A stretch of 64,000 bases of DNA from an uncultured Planctomycetaceae bacterium. Lineage in GTDB: Bacteria; Planctomycetota; Planctomycetia; Pirellulales; UBA1268. Under the pieces are notes generated by a model. It was not told where the DNA came from. It was given only the letters and a program-made list of their open reading frames with translations, and ran no database searches. The DNA is taken from the NCBI GenBank assembly GCA_903885565.1, contig CAISJI010000148.1, positions 1 through 64,000 on the forward strand, in the 5' to 3' direction. This document shows positions 29,045 through 39,250 of this stretch, piece after piece. A program made the translations under genes and the position numbers. The first letter of the stretch is position 1; each line of letters starts with the position of its first letter.

Positions 29045-30094
29045 TCACCGCGTCTGCCATCCGGCCACGATTTCGCTAAAGATGTCGTCGAGGCTCTTGG
29101 TGATGCCCCACTTCGGGTAGTGCTCTTTGGCCTTGCTGAGATCGGAGATGTAGCAGATGTGGTCGCCTTCGCGGTTGGTCTCGTCGTAGGTCCACTCCAT
29201 CGGCTTGGAGGAGTGTCGCTCAGCGAGGGCAAATGCCTCCAGGATTGAGCAGCTGTTGGCGCGGCCCCCGCCGAGGTTGTAGATCTCGCCCGATCGCGGA
29301 GCGGCGATAAAATTCTCGATAAAACAGGCGACGTCGTGGGCGTGGATGTTGTCGCGAACCTGCTTCCCCTTGTAGCCGAAGACGGTGTACCGCCGCCCCT
29401 CAAGATTGCACTTCACGAGGTAGCTGAGAAACCCGTGCAGTTCCACGCCCGAATGGCCCGGGCCGGTCAGGCATCCGCCGCGGAGGCAGCAGGTCGGCAT
29501 GCCAAAATAGCGGCCATACTCCTGCACCATGATGTCGCCGGCCACCTTCGATGCCCCAAACAGCGAATGTTTGCTGGCATCGATCCGAAACGTTTCGCGG
29601 ATGCCATCCCGGTAGGCGGGGTCGGAGTAGTCCCAGCGGGTCGGGAGTTCCACCATCGGCAGTTCGTTGGGGGCGTCGCCGTAGACCTTGTTGGTGCTCA
29701 TGTGCACAAACGGCGAGTCCTTGCACGACCGACGCACCGCCTCGAGAAAGTTGAGCGTGCCGACGGCGTTGGTGTCGAAGTCGTCGAACGGAATCGCTGC
29801 GGCGCGATCGTGCGATGGCTGGGCTGCCGTATGGACAATGGCGTCTGGCCGAACAGTATCAACAAGTCGCAGCACGCCATCCCGATCGCGGATGTCGAGT
29901 TCGTGGTGGACAAAGTTGGGCAATGTCTCAATCAGACGCTGCTGGTTCCAGCGCGTGTCACCGGCGGGGCCAAAGAAGACAGACCGCTGGTTGTTGTCGA
30001 TCCCATGGACCTGCCATCCCAAGGCGTGGAAGTGCGTGACAACCTCGCTGCCGATGAGCCCGGAAGAGCCAGTAACAAGCAGCTTGCGTTTCAT
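29045..30094 (-). CDS. NAD-dependent epimerase/dehydratase (CDP-paratose/tyvelose 2-epimerase-like)
   Basis: [22 protein letters not shown] Rossmann motif, [86 protein letters not shown]. Confidence 0.9.
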   Translation of the reverse strand: MKRKLLVTGSSGLIGSEVVTHFHALGWQVHGIDNNQRSVFFGPAGDTRWNQQRLIETLPNFVHHELDIRDRDGVLRLVDTVRPDAIVHTAAQPSHDRAAAIPFDDFDTNAVGTLNFLEAVRRSCKDSPFVHMSTNKVYGDAPNELPMVELPTRWDYSDPAYRDGIRETFRIDASKHSLFGASKVAGDIMVQEYGRYFGMPTCCLRGGCLTGPGHSGVELHGFLSYLVKCNLEGRRYTVFGYKGKQVRDNIHAHDVACFIENFIAAPRSGEIYNLGGGRANSCSILEAFALAERHSSKPMEWTYDETNREGDHICYISDLSKAKEHYPKWGITKSLDDIFSEIVAGWQTR

Positions 30095-30425
30095 AAGGGG
30101 ATGGCCACTTTCGTGCCGGTGAGGCAGAAAAGTTCTCTTGAGGAAAAAAACGAATGACTGTGATCGCAACCTTCGGGGCTCTGTGGAGCGAGGCTCACCA
30201 AATGACCGCGGTAGCATATCGTCAATTCCCAGTGCAGCCAATGGAGTGCTCAGAGGGGGCTTTTTTTGACCCCTGCGGGAATTTTTTCAGCGTCGGCCGC
30301 CCGGTGTCGCCATGGGTAGGCTGGCTGGAGCGCACAAAGCCACCATGCCGCCCTGAGCGGGAACTCAGGCGCGGGCAGAACGTTTGATACACTGCGGCGG
30401 AATTTTCCGGCGCGTCGGCGTCTCA

Positions 30426-32234
30426 ATGTCCACAACCACCGTGAATGTAGTGCACCCCGAGGTCGCAGCATTGCGAGCGAAACAATTGGCCAACAGTTCT
30501 CCGACTGTCCAGCGGATACGAGCGCAGCTCACTGCGGTTTCCCTTGCGGACTTCGTTGTGCTCGGAGCATGGCTTGTGTTGACAGCCATGGCTTTTGGAT
30601 ACGCCTTCAAGTACGGCAGCCCGCTGCCCTATTTTGATGACCTCGGCGTGCTGTCCTCATTTGCTGATGCGCCGCGGGGGTCGTGGCAATGGATATTTCG
30701 GCCCCATAATGGCCACATATTTCCCCTCGAGCGACTGGTTGTGGTGGGCGAGTGGCTCGCCACTCACGGGAATCTGCGGCCGGTTTTATTCAGTATGGTG
30801 GCGATGTTGTCTGCTGCCTGCCTGTGGGTTGTCGTGGGGATCAGACGGATCCGGGGGAGCACGAAACCGGACGACATCATCATTCCCTTGGCACTGCTGG
30901 GGAGCCATGCTTATCCAGACACCATCTGGGCCATCATGTGGAGCAACGTGTTGGCGGAATGTCTCTCGTCTATTCTGGTCGTGTCGCTGCTGATTTTCAG
31001 CGCCCGCCCTCGCGCAAACGCTCTGGTAGCCCTTGGTTTCGCGACGGTGTTTCTGGCGTTTCAGGGTGGGCCTGGGTTGTTGTCGGCATGCGGATTTCTC
31101 AGCCCACTGATAATCAGCGCGATCCAGCTCTGCCGAGGCAAGGCGAGAGTCCCGCGCCGCATCCTGCTGGCCATGGCAGCGGTCGCGGGAACGGTTCTCT
31201 GTCTGCTGTTGTGCGAAATGCTTGTCTTGAGGGCCGGTGCACGAGCAGGTCATAGTACTGTTTCGCTTTTCGGACTGTTCGGGGGGGCGGTTCGCATGCT
31301 TGCGCTCGGAGGGGGCGCTTTGCCGGCGCTGCTGTGGCCTTTGGGGACGGTGGTTGTCGGCGGTGGAGTAGTCTGCGCCGTTGGGTGTGCCCTGCGAAAG
31401 AATCAGCCGTCGCGATCTAGGAGCTTGGTCGCAGTTGCCTCAATGCTTCCCGGGCTGTTGGTGTGTGTGGGGTTGACGATCGCCGGAGGCAGTCCCCTTA
31501 TTCGCTATGTCGGCATGGTGATGCAGTTGACGGTTGCCCTGTACGCTGCGCTTGTGGTGGTCGCCCCAGAATGGGTTTCTGCTCCGATCAATCGCTCACT
31601 GTTGGTGCTCTTGGCGATTTCGTTCGGGTGCACTTTGACGCCAGCGATCGAACAGGGAGTCGGTCGGCGGGCAGCGACCGCCACTCTGATGGCGGATATC
31701 GCAGCCGGTCATGATCTGAGCCATGTGGCCGCAGACCATTCGTCTTATTGGATGAAGCTGATGCCGGAGAGTTTTGAAGAGTCGGTGGCTGCGATTGCAC
31801 GGGTTGGCAGCAATGATTATTCCCGCATACTTCAGCGTCCGGCGCTGGCGTTTGAGGACGTGCCATCCATACCGACGGAGATGGTGCATTGCCATCGTGA
31901 GGAGGAGGGCTGGCGGATTGATAAGGGAGCAAAAATGTATTTCGATCTCGGGGGCGGCTCGTTCGACGGCGTGTGCATTGCCATGAGCGTTTCCGGATAC
32001 GCGTGGGATATGGCGGTGGCTGGTGGAGCCTGCCGCAGCGAAGATCCCGCTCGCTGGGGCCCCGACCTTCGCAGTCGCAGTCTCAACGGATCAACTTCAC
32101 GTGCGGGGGGCGAGTGGTCGACGGTGTCAACGACATTTGTCTTTGACGCGGCTGCAGATGGGTTTGTCTTTGTACCCCCCGTGGGGGCTGGTATGGTGAA
32201 AATCATCAGTGTTCAGGGAGGCCGATTCCGCTGA
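30426..32234 (+). CDS. Polytopic membrane protein, function unknown (possible glycosyltransferase-like)
   Basis: About ten hydrophobic segments followed by a soluble C-terminal domain; YFDDLGVLSSFADA and RPHNGHIFPLERL in the first loop resemble membrane glycosyltransferases. Confidence 0.72.
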   Translation: MSTTTVNVVHPEVAALRAKQLANSSPTVQRIRAQLTAVSLADFVVLGAWLVLTAMAFGYAFKYGSPLPYFDDLGVLSSFADAPRGSWQWIFRPHNGHIFPLERLVVVGEWLATHGNLRPVLFSMVAMLSAACLWVVVGIRRIRGSTKPDDIIIPLALLGSHAYPDTIWAIMWSNVLAECLSSILVVSLLIFSARPRANALVALGFATVFLAFQGGPGLLSACGFLSPLIISAIQLCRGKARVPRRILLAMAAVAGTVLCLLLCEMLVLRAGARAGHSTVSLFGLFGGAVRMLALGGGALPALLWPLGTVVVGGGVVCAVGCALRKNQPSRSRSLVAVASMLPGLLVCVGLTIAGGSPLIRYVGMVMQLTVALYAALVVVAPEWVSAPINRSLLVLLAISFGCTLTPAIEQGVGRRAATATLMADIAAGHDLSHVAADHSSYWMKLMPESFEESVAAIARVGSNDYSRILQRPALAFEDVPSIPTEMVHCHREEEGWRIDKGAKMYFDLGGGSFDGVCIAMSVSGYAWDMAVAGGACRSEDPARWGPDLRSRSLNGSTSRAGGEWSTVSTTFVFDAAADGFVFVPPVGAGMVKIISVQGGRFR

Positions 32235-32280
32235 TCGCGTTGGCCGTGCCTTTTTCTGGGCGGCGGGTCAGCTATGCCTG

Positions 32281-33720
32281 TTATTCCCCTGCCGTCACTT
32301 CCTCGATGCCGGCCCGGGCGGCGTGCGCCAGCCGGTCGATCTGGTCTGGTGTGATGCACAGTGGCGGCAGGATCACCACCACATCACCCAGCTGCCGCAG
32401 CATGGCCCCGTGCTTCCGGGCGGCCAGACAGGCGCGCGCCCCGCGCTTCTCCTGCCAGGGATAGCTCCGGCCGGTCGCCTTGTCAGCCACCAGTTGAATC
32501 CCCGCCATCAAGCCGCACTGCCGCACCTCTCCCACATGCGCAAGATCGCTGATCTCCTCCAGCCTCTCCCGCAGGCGGGCCATCTTCTCTGGCATCTGCT
32601 CGAGCACGCGCTCGTCGCGAAACACTGCCAGCGATTCCAGGCCGACGGCTGCCGCCAGTGGGTTGCCACCATAGGAGTGGCCATGAAAAAATGTCCGCAG
32701 CTCGGCGTGGGTGCCCAGGAAGGCATCCCACACCCGCTGCGTGGTGAGCGTCGCGGCCAGCGGCAGATAGCCCCCGGTGATTCCCTTGCCAAGGCAGAGG
32801 AAATCGGGCACCACTCCCTCCTGCTCGCAGGCGAAGAGAGTGCCGGTGCGGCCGAAGCCGACGGCTACCTCGTCGGCGATGAGGAGCACCTCGTGGCGCC
32901 GCGTGATATCGCGCACGGCACGGAGGAAGCCGGGCGGATGCACGAGCATTCCCGCGGCCGCCTGCATCAGCGGCTCCACGATCATGGCGGCGATCTCTCC
33001 AGCATGGCTGGTGAGCACGTTCTCCAGTTGTTCGAGCGAACGCGCAAGCGCGGCCTCACGGCCAAGACCGGAAGACCGCGGAGTCCAGGGGGAGGGAATC
33101 CTGAGAGCTTGGAATGTCAGCGGGGCGAAGAGCGAGCCGAAGCGGGGCACGCCTCCCACGCCCACTGCCCCGAGCGTGTCGCCATGGTAGGCCCCGTCGA
33201 GGGCGATATATCTGGTGCGCTGCGGCAGGCTGGCGTCGCTGGGGACGAGTTGCGGGGAGGCGCCCGCCTGCTGTGCCCAGAACTGCAAGGAGAGCTTGAG
33301 GGCGGCCTCCACGGCGCTCGAGCCGTCGCTGGAGAAAAAAACCTTGTCGAGCCCCGGCGGCGCCACCTCCGTGAGCGCTTGGGCGAAGCGCACGCTGGTG
33401 GAATTGGAGAGCCCGAGGTTGGTGGTGTGGGCGATCAGGCCGAGCTGTGCGATGGCGGCGGCATCGAGACGGGGATGGCGGTGGCCGTGGATGTTGCACC
33501 ACAGGCTCGCCGAGCCGTCGAGGTAGTGCCGGCCGTCGGCGTCGGTGAGCGTGGCCCCCTGCCCCGCCTCGATCAGGAGCGGCTGATACTCCTCCATCTG
33601 GGTGAAGGCATGCCAGACATGCTGCCGATCCCAGGCTTCCAGCTCCCTGGCATCGCGAGGATCAGAGAGGCTGCCATCGATGCCAGCCCTCAGCCCATGG
33701 CTCGGATCAGTTCCAGGCAT
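32281..33720 (-). CDS. bioA: Adenosylmethionine-8-amino-7-oxononanoate aminotransferase
   Basis: HVWHAFTQMEEYQPLLIEAGQGATLTDADGRHYLDGSASLWCNIHGH, VFFSSDGSSAVEAALKLSLQFW, LLIADEVAVGFGRTGTLFACEQEGVVPDFLCLGKGITGGYLPLAATL. Confidence 0.92.
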   Translation of the reverse strand: MPGTDPSHGLRAGIDGSLSDPRDARELEAWDRQHVWHAFTQMEEYQPLLIEAGQGATLTDADGRHYLDGSASLWCNIHGHRHPRLDAAAIAQLGLIAHTTNLGLSNSTSVRFAQALTEVAPPGLDKVFFSSDGSSAVEAALKLSLQFWAQQAGASPQLVPSDASLPQRTRYIALDGAYHGDTLGAVGVGGVPRFGSLFAPLTFQALRIPSPWTPRSSGLGREAALARSLEQLENVLTSHAGEIAAMIVEPLMQAAAGMLVHPPGFLRAVRDITRRHEVLLIADEVAVGFGRTGTLFACEQEGVVPDFLCLGKGITGGYLPLAATLTTQRVWDAFLGTHAELRTFFHGHSYGGNPLAAAVGLESLAVFRDERVLEQMPEKMARLRERLEEISDLAHVGEVRQCGLMAGIQLVADKATGRSYPWQEKRGARACLAARKHGAMLRQLGDVVVILPPLCITPDQIDRLAHAARAGIEEVTAGE

Positions 33721-35204
33721 TTTTCCCGAACCTTCCCCGGATTGACGTTGGCATTTTTCTTTTTGGCCTGGCCGATCAGGCCGGCAGCGGCCTGTTCCTT
33801 GCCGCCGCGCACATCGGCCACGATCTTGGGATTGGCCGCGAGCAGTTCGTGGCAGAGGGTGAGGAGTTCGTCATCATCCACGGCCGATATGCCCAACGTG
33901 GCCACCACATCGGCGGCGCTGCGGCCACTGGTTACCATCTCGGCAAAAATTTCGCGGGCCCGGCTGGTGTCAAAATCACCAGCGGTCACCCGGCGGATCA
34001 GGTCGGCCAGTCCCGCCGGTGTCACAGGAAATGCGTCGATCGTTCCCCCACGCTCATTGAGCGTGCGCAGCACATCCTGCTGCATCCAGTTGCTGGCCAC
34101 CTTGCCTTCGCCGATGGCTCCTGCCAGTTCCTCAAAATAACCGACCAGCTCTCGCCCTTGATTCACCAGCACATCGGAGTCGTAGGCGGAGATCTTCCAG
34201 CGGGATTCGAGCGCTTTGCGCAGTTCCGTCGGAGGCTCCGTCATGCCCGATTGCACCGCCGCCAGTTGGGCGGCATCGACGGTGACGAGCACGAGATCGG
34301 GTTCGGGAAAGTAGCGGTAGTCGCTCGACTCTTCCTTGGCCCGCTGCCCCCGGGTGATGCCGGCTGGCTCATCCCAGCCGCGGGTCTGCTTCGGCTTGCT
34401 CCCCATCTCGGCCTTGGTTTCCTGCCACTCCTGATACTGTCGGGCCGTTTCATACACCAGCGCCCGCTCCACGGAGCGGAAGCTGTTCATGTTTTTGATC
34501 TCCACGATCGGCGTCTTGGCGATACGGCCGTCAGGTTGCGGAATGTGCAGGTTGATGTTGGCGTCTACCCGCAGGCTCCCCTCCTGCATGTTGCAGTCGC
34601 TGACGCCAAGGTAGACCAGCAGCAGTTTCAGTTCGTTGAGCCAGGCGCGGGCTTCCTGTGGGGAACGCAGGTCAGGCTGCGTGACGATCTCGCACAGCGG
34701 CGTGCCAGCCCGATTGAGATCGATCCGGGTGTCGCCGGTGCCGGCTGCCTCGTCGTGCATGCTTTTCCCGGCATCCTCCTCCAGATGCACCCGGATGATC
34801 CCCACATCACGCGGCGCAAAGGCCCCCTTCGGATCGACCACCTCCAGATGGCCAGCGGAGGAGAACGGCAGGTCAAACTGACTGATCTGATAGCCCTTGG
34901 GCAGATCGGGATAGAAGTAGTTTTTGCGGTCCCACTTGGTGGTGGGGGCAATGGTGCAGTTGAGCGCCAGCGCCGCCCGGAGGGCCAGGGCAAACGCCTG
35001 ACGATTCATCACCGGCAGCGAGCCGGGCAGGCCTAAACAGGTCGGGCAGACCTGCGTGTTGGGCGGAGCGCCAAACTGCGTGGAGCAGCCGCAGAAGAGC
35101 TTGGTGCGCGTCTGGAGTTGGACGTGCACCTCCAGGCCAATGATCGTCGTGAAGGGAGCGGTTGGGGAGGCATTCATCGGCTGGTCCGAAGCGGGGACTC
35201 TCAA
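33690..35204 (-). CDS. gatB: Asp-tRNA(Asn)/Glu-tRNA(Gln) amidotransferase subunit B
   Basis: IGLEVHVQLQTRTKLFCGCSTQFGAPPNTQVCPTCLGLPGSLPVMN, KNYFYPDLPKGYQISQFDLP, DLNRAGTPLCEIVTQPDLRSPQEA. Confidence 0.97.
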   Translation of the reverse strand: MRVPASDQPMNASPTAPFTTIIGLEVHVQLQTRTKLFCGCSTQFGAPPNTQVCPTCLGLPGSLPVMNRQAFALALRAALALNCTIAPTTKWDRKNYFYPDLPKGYQISQFDLPFSSAGHLEVVDPKGAFAPRDVGIIRVHLEEDAGKSMHDEAAGTGDTRIDLNRAGTPLCEIVTQPDLRSPQEARAWLNELKLLLVYLGVSDCNMQEGSLRVDANINLHIPQPDGRIAKTPIVEIKNMNSFRSVERALVYETARQYQEWQETKAEMGSKPKQTRGWDEPAGITRGQRAKEESSDYRYFPEPDLVLVTVDAAQLAAVQSGMTEPPTELRKALESRWKISAYDSDVLVNQGRELVGYFEELAGAIGEGKVASNWMQQDVLRTLNERGGTIDAFPVTPAGLADLIRRVTAGDFDTSRAREIFAEMVTSGRSAADVVATLGISAVDDDELLTLCHELLAANPKIVADVRGGKEQAAAGLIGQAKKKNANVNPGKVREKCLELIRAMG

Positions 35205-35232
35205 GAGGCGGTGACGTTGAGCGGAGAAGAGA

Positions 35233-36798
35233 TCAGCGACCAGCCGGCCCGGCCGACGGGATCGACTTGGGGCGGCGCTGGTGCCAGGCGGTCAGATGCT
35301 GGAAACGGTCGGTGGCCCGCAGGAGCAGGCCTTCGCCAAGCGCGGGGGCCTGCAGCTGGAAGCCGATCGGCAGCCCCGATTTCGTGAAGCCACACGGAAA
35401 GGAGATCCCCCCCACGCCGGCCAGATTGGCGGTCACGGTGTAGAGATCGACGAGGTACATCGCCAGCGGATCGTTGGTCTTCTCCCCCAGCTTGAAGGCT
35501 GCGGTCGCAGAGACCGGGCCGCCGATCAGGTCGACCTGCTCAAAGGCGTTGAGGTAGTCCTGCCGGATGAGCCGCCGCACCCGCAGGGCCTTGGCGTAGT
35601 AGGCGTCGTAGTAGCCGGCCGAGAGGGCGTAGGTGCCGAGCATGATCCGACGCTTCACCTCCGGCCCAAAGCCCTCGGCGCGGCTGCGGCAATACATTTC
35701 AACCAGCGGCGATTCAAACGCCCCAGGGGTGTGGGGAGCGGTGCCGTGGCCCTCTTCGTCGCGCCGCGTCGCGCGATGGCCCTCTTCGTCGCGCCGGGTC
35801 GCGCGATGGCCATAGTGAGCTCCGTCGTAGCGGGCCAGATTACTCGAGGCCTCGCAGGGGGCGATGAGGTAGTAGGTGGGCACGCCATACTTGGCGTGTG
35901 GCAGCTGGATGTCGTGGACGGTGGCACCGGCGGCCTTGAAAACGGCAAATGCCTCTTCCACGCCACGGGCCACTTCAGGGTCGAGGCCGGCGGCAAAATG
36001 CTCCGGCACCCGGCCGATTCGCACGCCCGCCAGCGGTTGATCGAGTTGCGTGCTGTAGCGCGGAACTCCCCCGGTCAGCGAAGTGGCATCGCCAGGATCG
36101 TGGCCCGCGATCGTCTCCATGATCAGCGCGCAGTCGGCGGCTGAGCGGGCCATGGGGCCGATCTGATCGAGGCTCGAGGCAAAGGCGACCAGCCCGCGGC
36201 GGCTGACCCGGCCGTAGGTGGGCTTGAGGCCGGTGATGCCGCAGAGTCCGGCCGGCTGCCGGATCGAACCGCCGGTGTCAGATCCGATGGCCACCGGGGC
36301 CATGTCGGCGGCCACGCAGGCAGCCGAACCGCCGCTGGAGCCGCCCGGCGCCCGGGTGACATCCCAGGGGTTGCGCACCGGGCCAAACGCCGAGTTTTCG
36401 TTGGAGCCGCCCATCGCGAACTCATCCATGTTCGTTTTGCCCACGATCACGGCGTCGGCGGCACGCAAGCGGGCCACGACCTCCGCGTCGTAGGGGGGGC
36501 GGAAGTGAGCCAGCATTTTCGACGCGCAGGTGGTCGGCTGGTCAGCGGTACAGATCGCATCTTTCACAGCGACGGGCAGGCCGGCGAGCGGCCCGATGGG
36601 CAGACCCTGGCTGCGCCGCTTGTCGATCCGCTCTGCCGTCGCCAACGCCCCGGCGGCATCCACATGCAGGAAGGCATTGATCGAGCCATTGTGCGCCTCA
36701 ATGCGCTGCAGAAAGGCCAGCGTGCACTGCACGGCGGTGAGGTCGCCCTGACGGACGGCGGTCACGATATCGATTGCTGTCAATTCGGCTGGTTGCAT
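35233..36798 (-). CDS. gatA: Asp-tRNA(Asn)/Glu-tRNA(Gln) amidotransferase subunit A
   Basis: GLPVAVKDAICT, GKTNMDEFAMGGSNENSAFGPVRNPWDVTRAPGGSSGGSAACVAADM, SDTGGSIRQPAGLCGITGLKPTYGRVSRRGLVAFASSLDQIGP. Start taken at MQPAEL. Confidence 0.97.
   Translation of the reverse strand: MQPAELTAIDIVTAVRQGDLTAVQCTLAFLQRIEAHNGSINAFLHVDAAGALATAERIDKRRSQGLPIGPLAGLPVAVKDAICTADQPTTCASKMLAHFRPPYDAEVVARLRAADAVIVGKTNMDEFAMGGSNENSAFGPVRNPWDVTRAPGGSSGGSAACVAADMAPVAIGSDTGGSIRQPAGLCGITGLKPTYGRVSRRGLVAFASSLDQIGPMARSAADCALIMETIAGHDPGDATSLTGGVPRYSTQLDQPLAGVRIGRVPEHFAAGLDPEVARGVEEAFAVFKAAGATVHDIQLPHAKYGVPTYYLIAPCEASSNLARYDGAHYGHRATRRDEEGHRATRRDEEGHGTAPHTPGAFESPLVEMYCRSRAEGFGPEVKRRIMLGTYALSAGYYDAYYAKALRVRRLIRQDYLNAFEQVDLIGGPVSATAAFKLGEKTNDPLAMYLVDLYTVTANLAGVGGISFPCGFTKSGLPIGFQLQAPALGEGLLLRATDRFQHLTAWHQRRPKSIPSAGPAGR
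35751..35810. repeat. 2 x 30-bp in-frame tandem repeat inside gatA
   Basis: cctcttcgtcgcgccgcgtcgcgcgatggc / cctcttcgtcgcgccgggtcgcgcgatggc (one mismatch); encodes ...GHRATRRDEEGHRATRRDEEGHG.... Confidence 0.95.
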
Positions 36799-36865
36799 GG
36801 AGCCGGCGGGCCTGGGGTGAAGGCGAGCGAAATGTCGGGGAAACAACGCCGCAACGAGGGGCCAA

Positions 36866-37168
36866 TCAGGCCGCGCCCGATTCATTCAACACGGCCGGAA
36901 CCAGAAAACACTCTCCGTCGTGCCGCGGCGCCGATTGCAGCGCCTCAGCCGTCGTGAGCGACGGCAGGGGGATGTCATCGCGAAACACGTTGTGCGTGTC
37001 GAGCGGATGGGCCAGAGGTTCCACGTGAGACGTGTCGAGTTCGGCCAGCAACGAGACAAAGCCCACGATGTTCGACAGTTCTGTCGTCATCGTGTCGAGT
37101 TCTGCTTCGGAGAGCGCCAGTCGAGCCAGCAAACCCACCTTCGCCACATCCTGCCGGGAGATTGTCAT
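36866..37168 (-). CDS. gatC: Asp-tRNA(Asn)/Glu-tRNA(Gln) amidotransferase subunit C
   Basis: MTISRQDVAKVGLLARLALSEAELDTMTTELSNIVGFVSLLAELDTSHVEPLAHPLDTHNVFRDD; immediately upstream of gatA. Confidence 0.93.
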   Translation of the reverse strand: MTISRQDVAKVGLLARLALSEAELDTMTTELSNIVGFVSLLAELDTSHVEPLAHPLDTHNVFRDDIPLPSLTTAEALQSAPRHDGECFLVPAVLNESGAA

Positions 37169-37222
37169 GGTGGGGAGAAAGTGGGTGGGTCAGAGGCGAC
37201 TGGAGACCGTGAGGGGGGCGGG

Positions 37223-37543
37223 TTACGGGCGGGCACGCGGGCCGGAGGGAACTGTCTCCACGGCGGCCGACTTCGACTTCTCCACCTTCGGCAGGCGGAA
37301 GGGCTGCTGTCGCACGAGTTTCGTGACCGAACCACTCTTGATGCACTGTGTGCAAACGAGCAGCGAGGTGTTGGTGCCGCGACCGACAGTCACCCGCAGC
37401 CGCTGCAGATTGGGCTTGAACTTCCGGCGCGAGATGCCCGTGACCTTGGTACCAACGCCACCGAGATACTTCGCCTTGCCGCGCAGGGTGACGGTGTTTC
37501 CCATCGAAAAACCCTTGCCGCAGACCTGACAGGAACGTGCCAC
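37223..37543 (-). CDS. rpmB: 50S ribosomal protein L28
   Basis: MARSCQVCGKGFSMGNTVTLRGKAKYLGGVGTKVTGISRRKFKPNLQRLRVTVGRGTNTSLLVCTQCIKSGSV. Confidence 0.94.
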   Translation of the reverse strand: MARSCQVCGKGFSMGNTVTLRGKAKYLGGVGTKVTGISRRKFKPNLQRLRVTVGRGTNTSLLVCTQCIKSGSVTKLVRQQPFRLPKVEKSKSAAVETVPSGPRARP

Positions 37544-37672
37544 TTGTGAATGCTCTTTCGCTCGATGGGGAAAAGGGGCGGACAGTGTACGAAAGCCTCA
37601 CAGAATAGCTGTTCGGCGCATTTCTGCAAGATGAAACCGGCGTTTCCCTCTGCGGCGGCCGTCCGGGCCGCC

Positions 37673-37762
37673 AGCTATCTGTGGAAAAAGTCATCCCTGA
37701 CCTTTTTCCACGAAGTCGACCGCAGGAAACGCCGAGGGTTTCCTAGGTCGACAGCCGCCGCA
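37673..37762 (+). repeat. Element E: dispersed element with strong hairpins
   Basis: GTGGAAAAAGTCATCC..., GTGGAAAAAG/CTTTTTCCAC inverted repeat (37681-37711), and nested GTCGACC-gc-AGGAAAC-gccgagg-GTTTCCT-a-GGTCGAC. Confidence 0.75.
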
Positions 37763-37795
37763 TCCGCCGGCGGTCGACTGTATCCACGGGCTGGG

Positions 37796-38644
37796 CTACC
37801 CCGGGCCAGCCAGCAGCGCCAGGACGGCCGGGTGGAGGCAGCCGTTGGTGGCGACGCCGTCTCCCGCGTCGATCCGGGGCTCCCCCTGCCAACTCGAGAA
37901 GGTGCCCCCCGCCTCCTGAATGACCGTTTCGACAGCGGCTGCATCCCAGGGATTCATGAGCGGATCGACCATCAGTTCGGCCCGTCCTGTGGCGACCAGC
38001 AGGTAGCCGTAACCGTCGCCCCAGGTGCGCGACAGTCGGCAGGCGCGTTCGAGTCGGGTGCGGGCCGCCCCCCCTGCTGCGGCATCCTGCCGGCGGGTGA
38101 AGGAGCTGAAATCGCTGGAGCAGAGCAGGCTTTCCCCCAGGCTCGCCACCGGGGAGACTCGGGCGGCCGCAGGCGGGGCGCCGGTGCGCACATGCCAAGC
38201 CCCTCCCCCCGCCACCGCATAGACCATCTCGTCGAGCGCCGGGATCGCGATCACGCCGAGCACTCCCCTCCCCTCGCGGCGGCAGGCCACAAGCGTGGCG
38301 TAGAGCGGCACGCCCCGGATGAACGATTTGGTGCCGTCGATCGGATCGACGATCCATTCATACGCCGAAGTGCCGGCTGTAGCCCCCGATTCCTCCCCCA
38401 GGAAGGCGTCGGTGGGAAAGGCCTCCAGCAGCACGCGACGCAGGATCGCCTCGGCGGCCCGATCGGCCTGCGTGACCGGCGAGTCGTCGGCCTTCTGCTC
38501 CACGGCGAGGCGGGGGTCGTTGAACCAGCGGAGTGTTTCTGCCGCCGCCAAACGCGTCGCTTGCAGGGCGGTTGCCAGCCGTGCTTCGCCCCCTGGATCT
38601 GGGGCGAAAGCGTGCTGCGACAGGTGTGGTTCGGGAGGCTTCAC
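37796..38644 (-). CDS. Inositol monophosphatase family / histidinol-phosphatase-like
   Basis: FLGEESGATAGTSAYEWIVDPIDGTKSFIRGVPLYATLVAC and PLMNPWDAAAVETVIQEAGG motifs. GTG start at 38644 overlaps the lspA stop (GTGA). Confidence 0.9.
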   Translation of the reverse strand: MKPPEPHLSQHAFAPDPGGEARLATALQATRLAAAETLRWFNDPRLAVEQKADDSPVTQADRAAEAILRRVLLEAFPTDAFLGEESGATAGTSAYEWIVDPIDGTKSFIRGVPLYATLVACRREGRGVLGVIAIPALDEMVYAVAGGGAWHVRTGAPPAAARVSPVASLGESLLCSSDFSSFTRRQDAAAGGAARTRLERACRLSRTWGDGYGYLLVATGRAELMVDPLMNPWDAAAVETVIQEAGGTFSSWQGEPRIDAGDGVATNGCLHPAVLALLAGPG

Positions 38645-39219
38645 TCCGGCTCCCCTCTGGCCGCGGGGCCGGCCGGCGCCTCTCCTTCGGGGCCGGCGTA
38701 GAGCGAAACCAGAAGCAACAGCCCAGCCCCGATCACCAGCCAGGAATCGGCCAGATTGAAGATCGGCCAATCGATGATGCCGTCGAGCTTGAAATGAATC
38801 CAGTCGCGCACCGCCAGCACAGGGGTGCCCAAGCGCTCCAGGGGTGCATGCCACGTCAGCCCGGGCAGTCCGAGCCGATCGTAGAGATTGCCGAGAATGC
38901 CTCCGGTGATCAGGCCCAGGGCCACGAGGAGGCGGAGATCGTTGCGGGCCGCCGGACGGGAGATGATTCCCAGAATGCCAATGATGGCCACGACTGAGAC
39001 GGCCGCGAAGAATTTCCCCATTCCCTGGCCCATGCCAAAGAGGGCCCCTTCATTGAGGTTGGTCTCCAGCGTCAACATTCCGGGCAGGATCACAATGCCC
39101 GGGCGCTCGCCCGGCATGCCGAGTTGGCCGAAGAGCACTGCCTTGCTGACCAGATCAGCAAGCGCCGCGACGGTGGCGAGAACTCCAAAAACGATCCAGC
39201 CACGCAGAGAAAGCGCCAT
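38641..39219 (-). CDS. lspA: Lipoprotein signal peptidase
   Basis: LETNLNEGALFGMGQG, ALGLITGGILGNLYDRLGL, FNLADSWLVIGAGLLLL. Confidence 0.92.
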   Translation of the reverse strand: MALSLRGWIVFGVLATVAALADLVSKAVLFGQLGMPGERPGIVILPGMLTLETNLNEGALFGMGQGMGKFFAAVSVVAIIGILGIISRPAARNDLRLLVALGLITGGILGNLYDRLGLPGLTWHAPLERLGTPVLAVRDWIHFKLDGIIDWPIFNLADSWLVIGAGLLLLVSLYAGPEGEAPAGPAARGEPE

Positions 39220-39250
39220 GGTGCGAAATCCATTCCGCCACGGAGGGCTT

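Noticed and set aside
32209-34140. 643-aa plus-strand ORF
   Set aside because: Antisense to bioA and gatB; GC shadow.
33849-35036. 395-aa plus-strand ORF
   Set aside because: Antisense to gatB; GC shadow.
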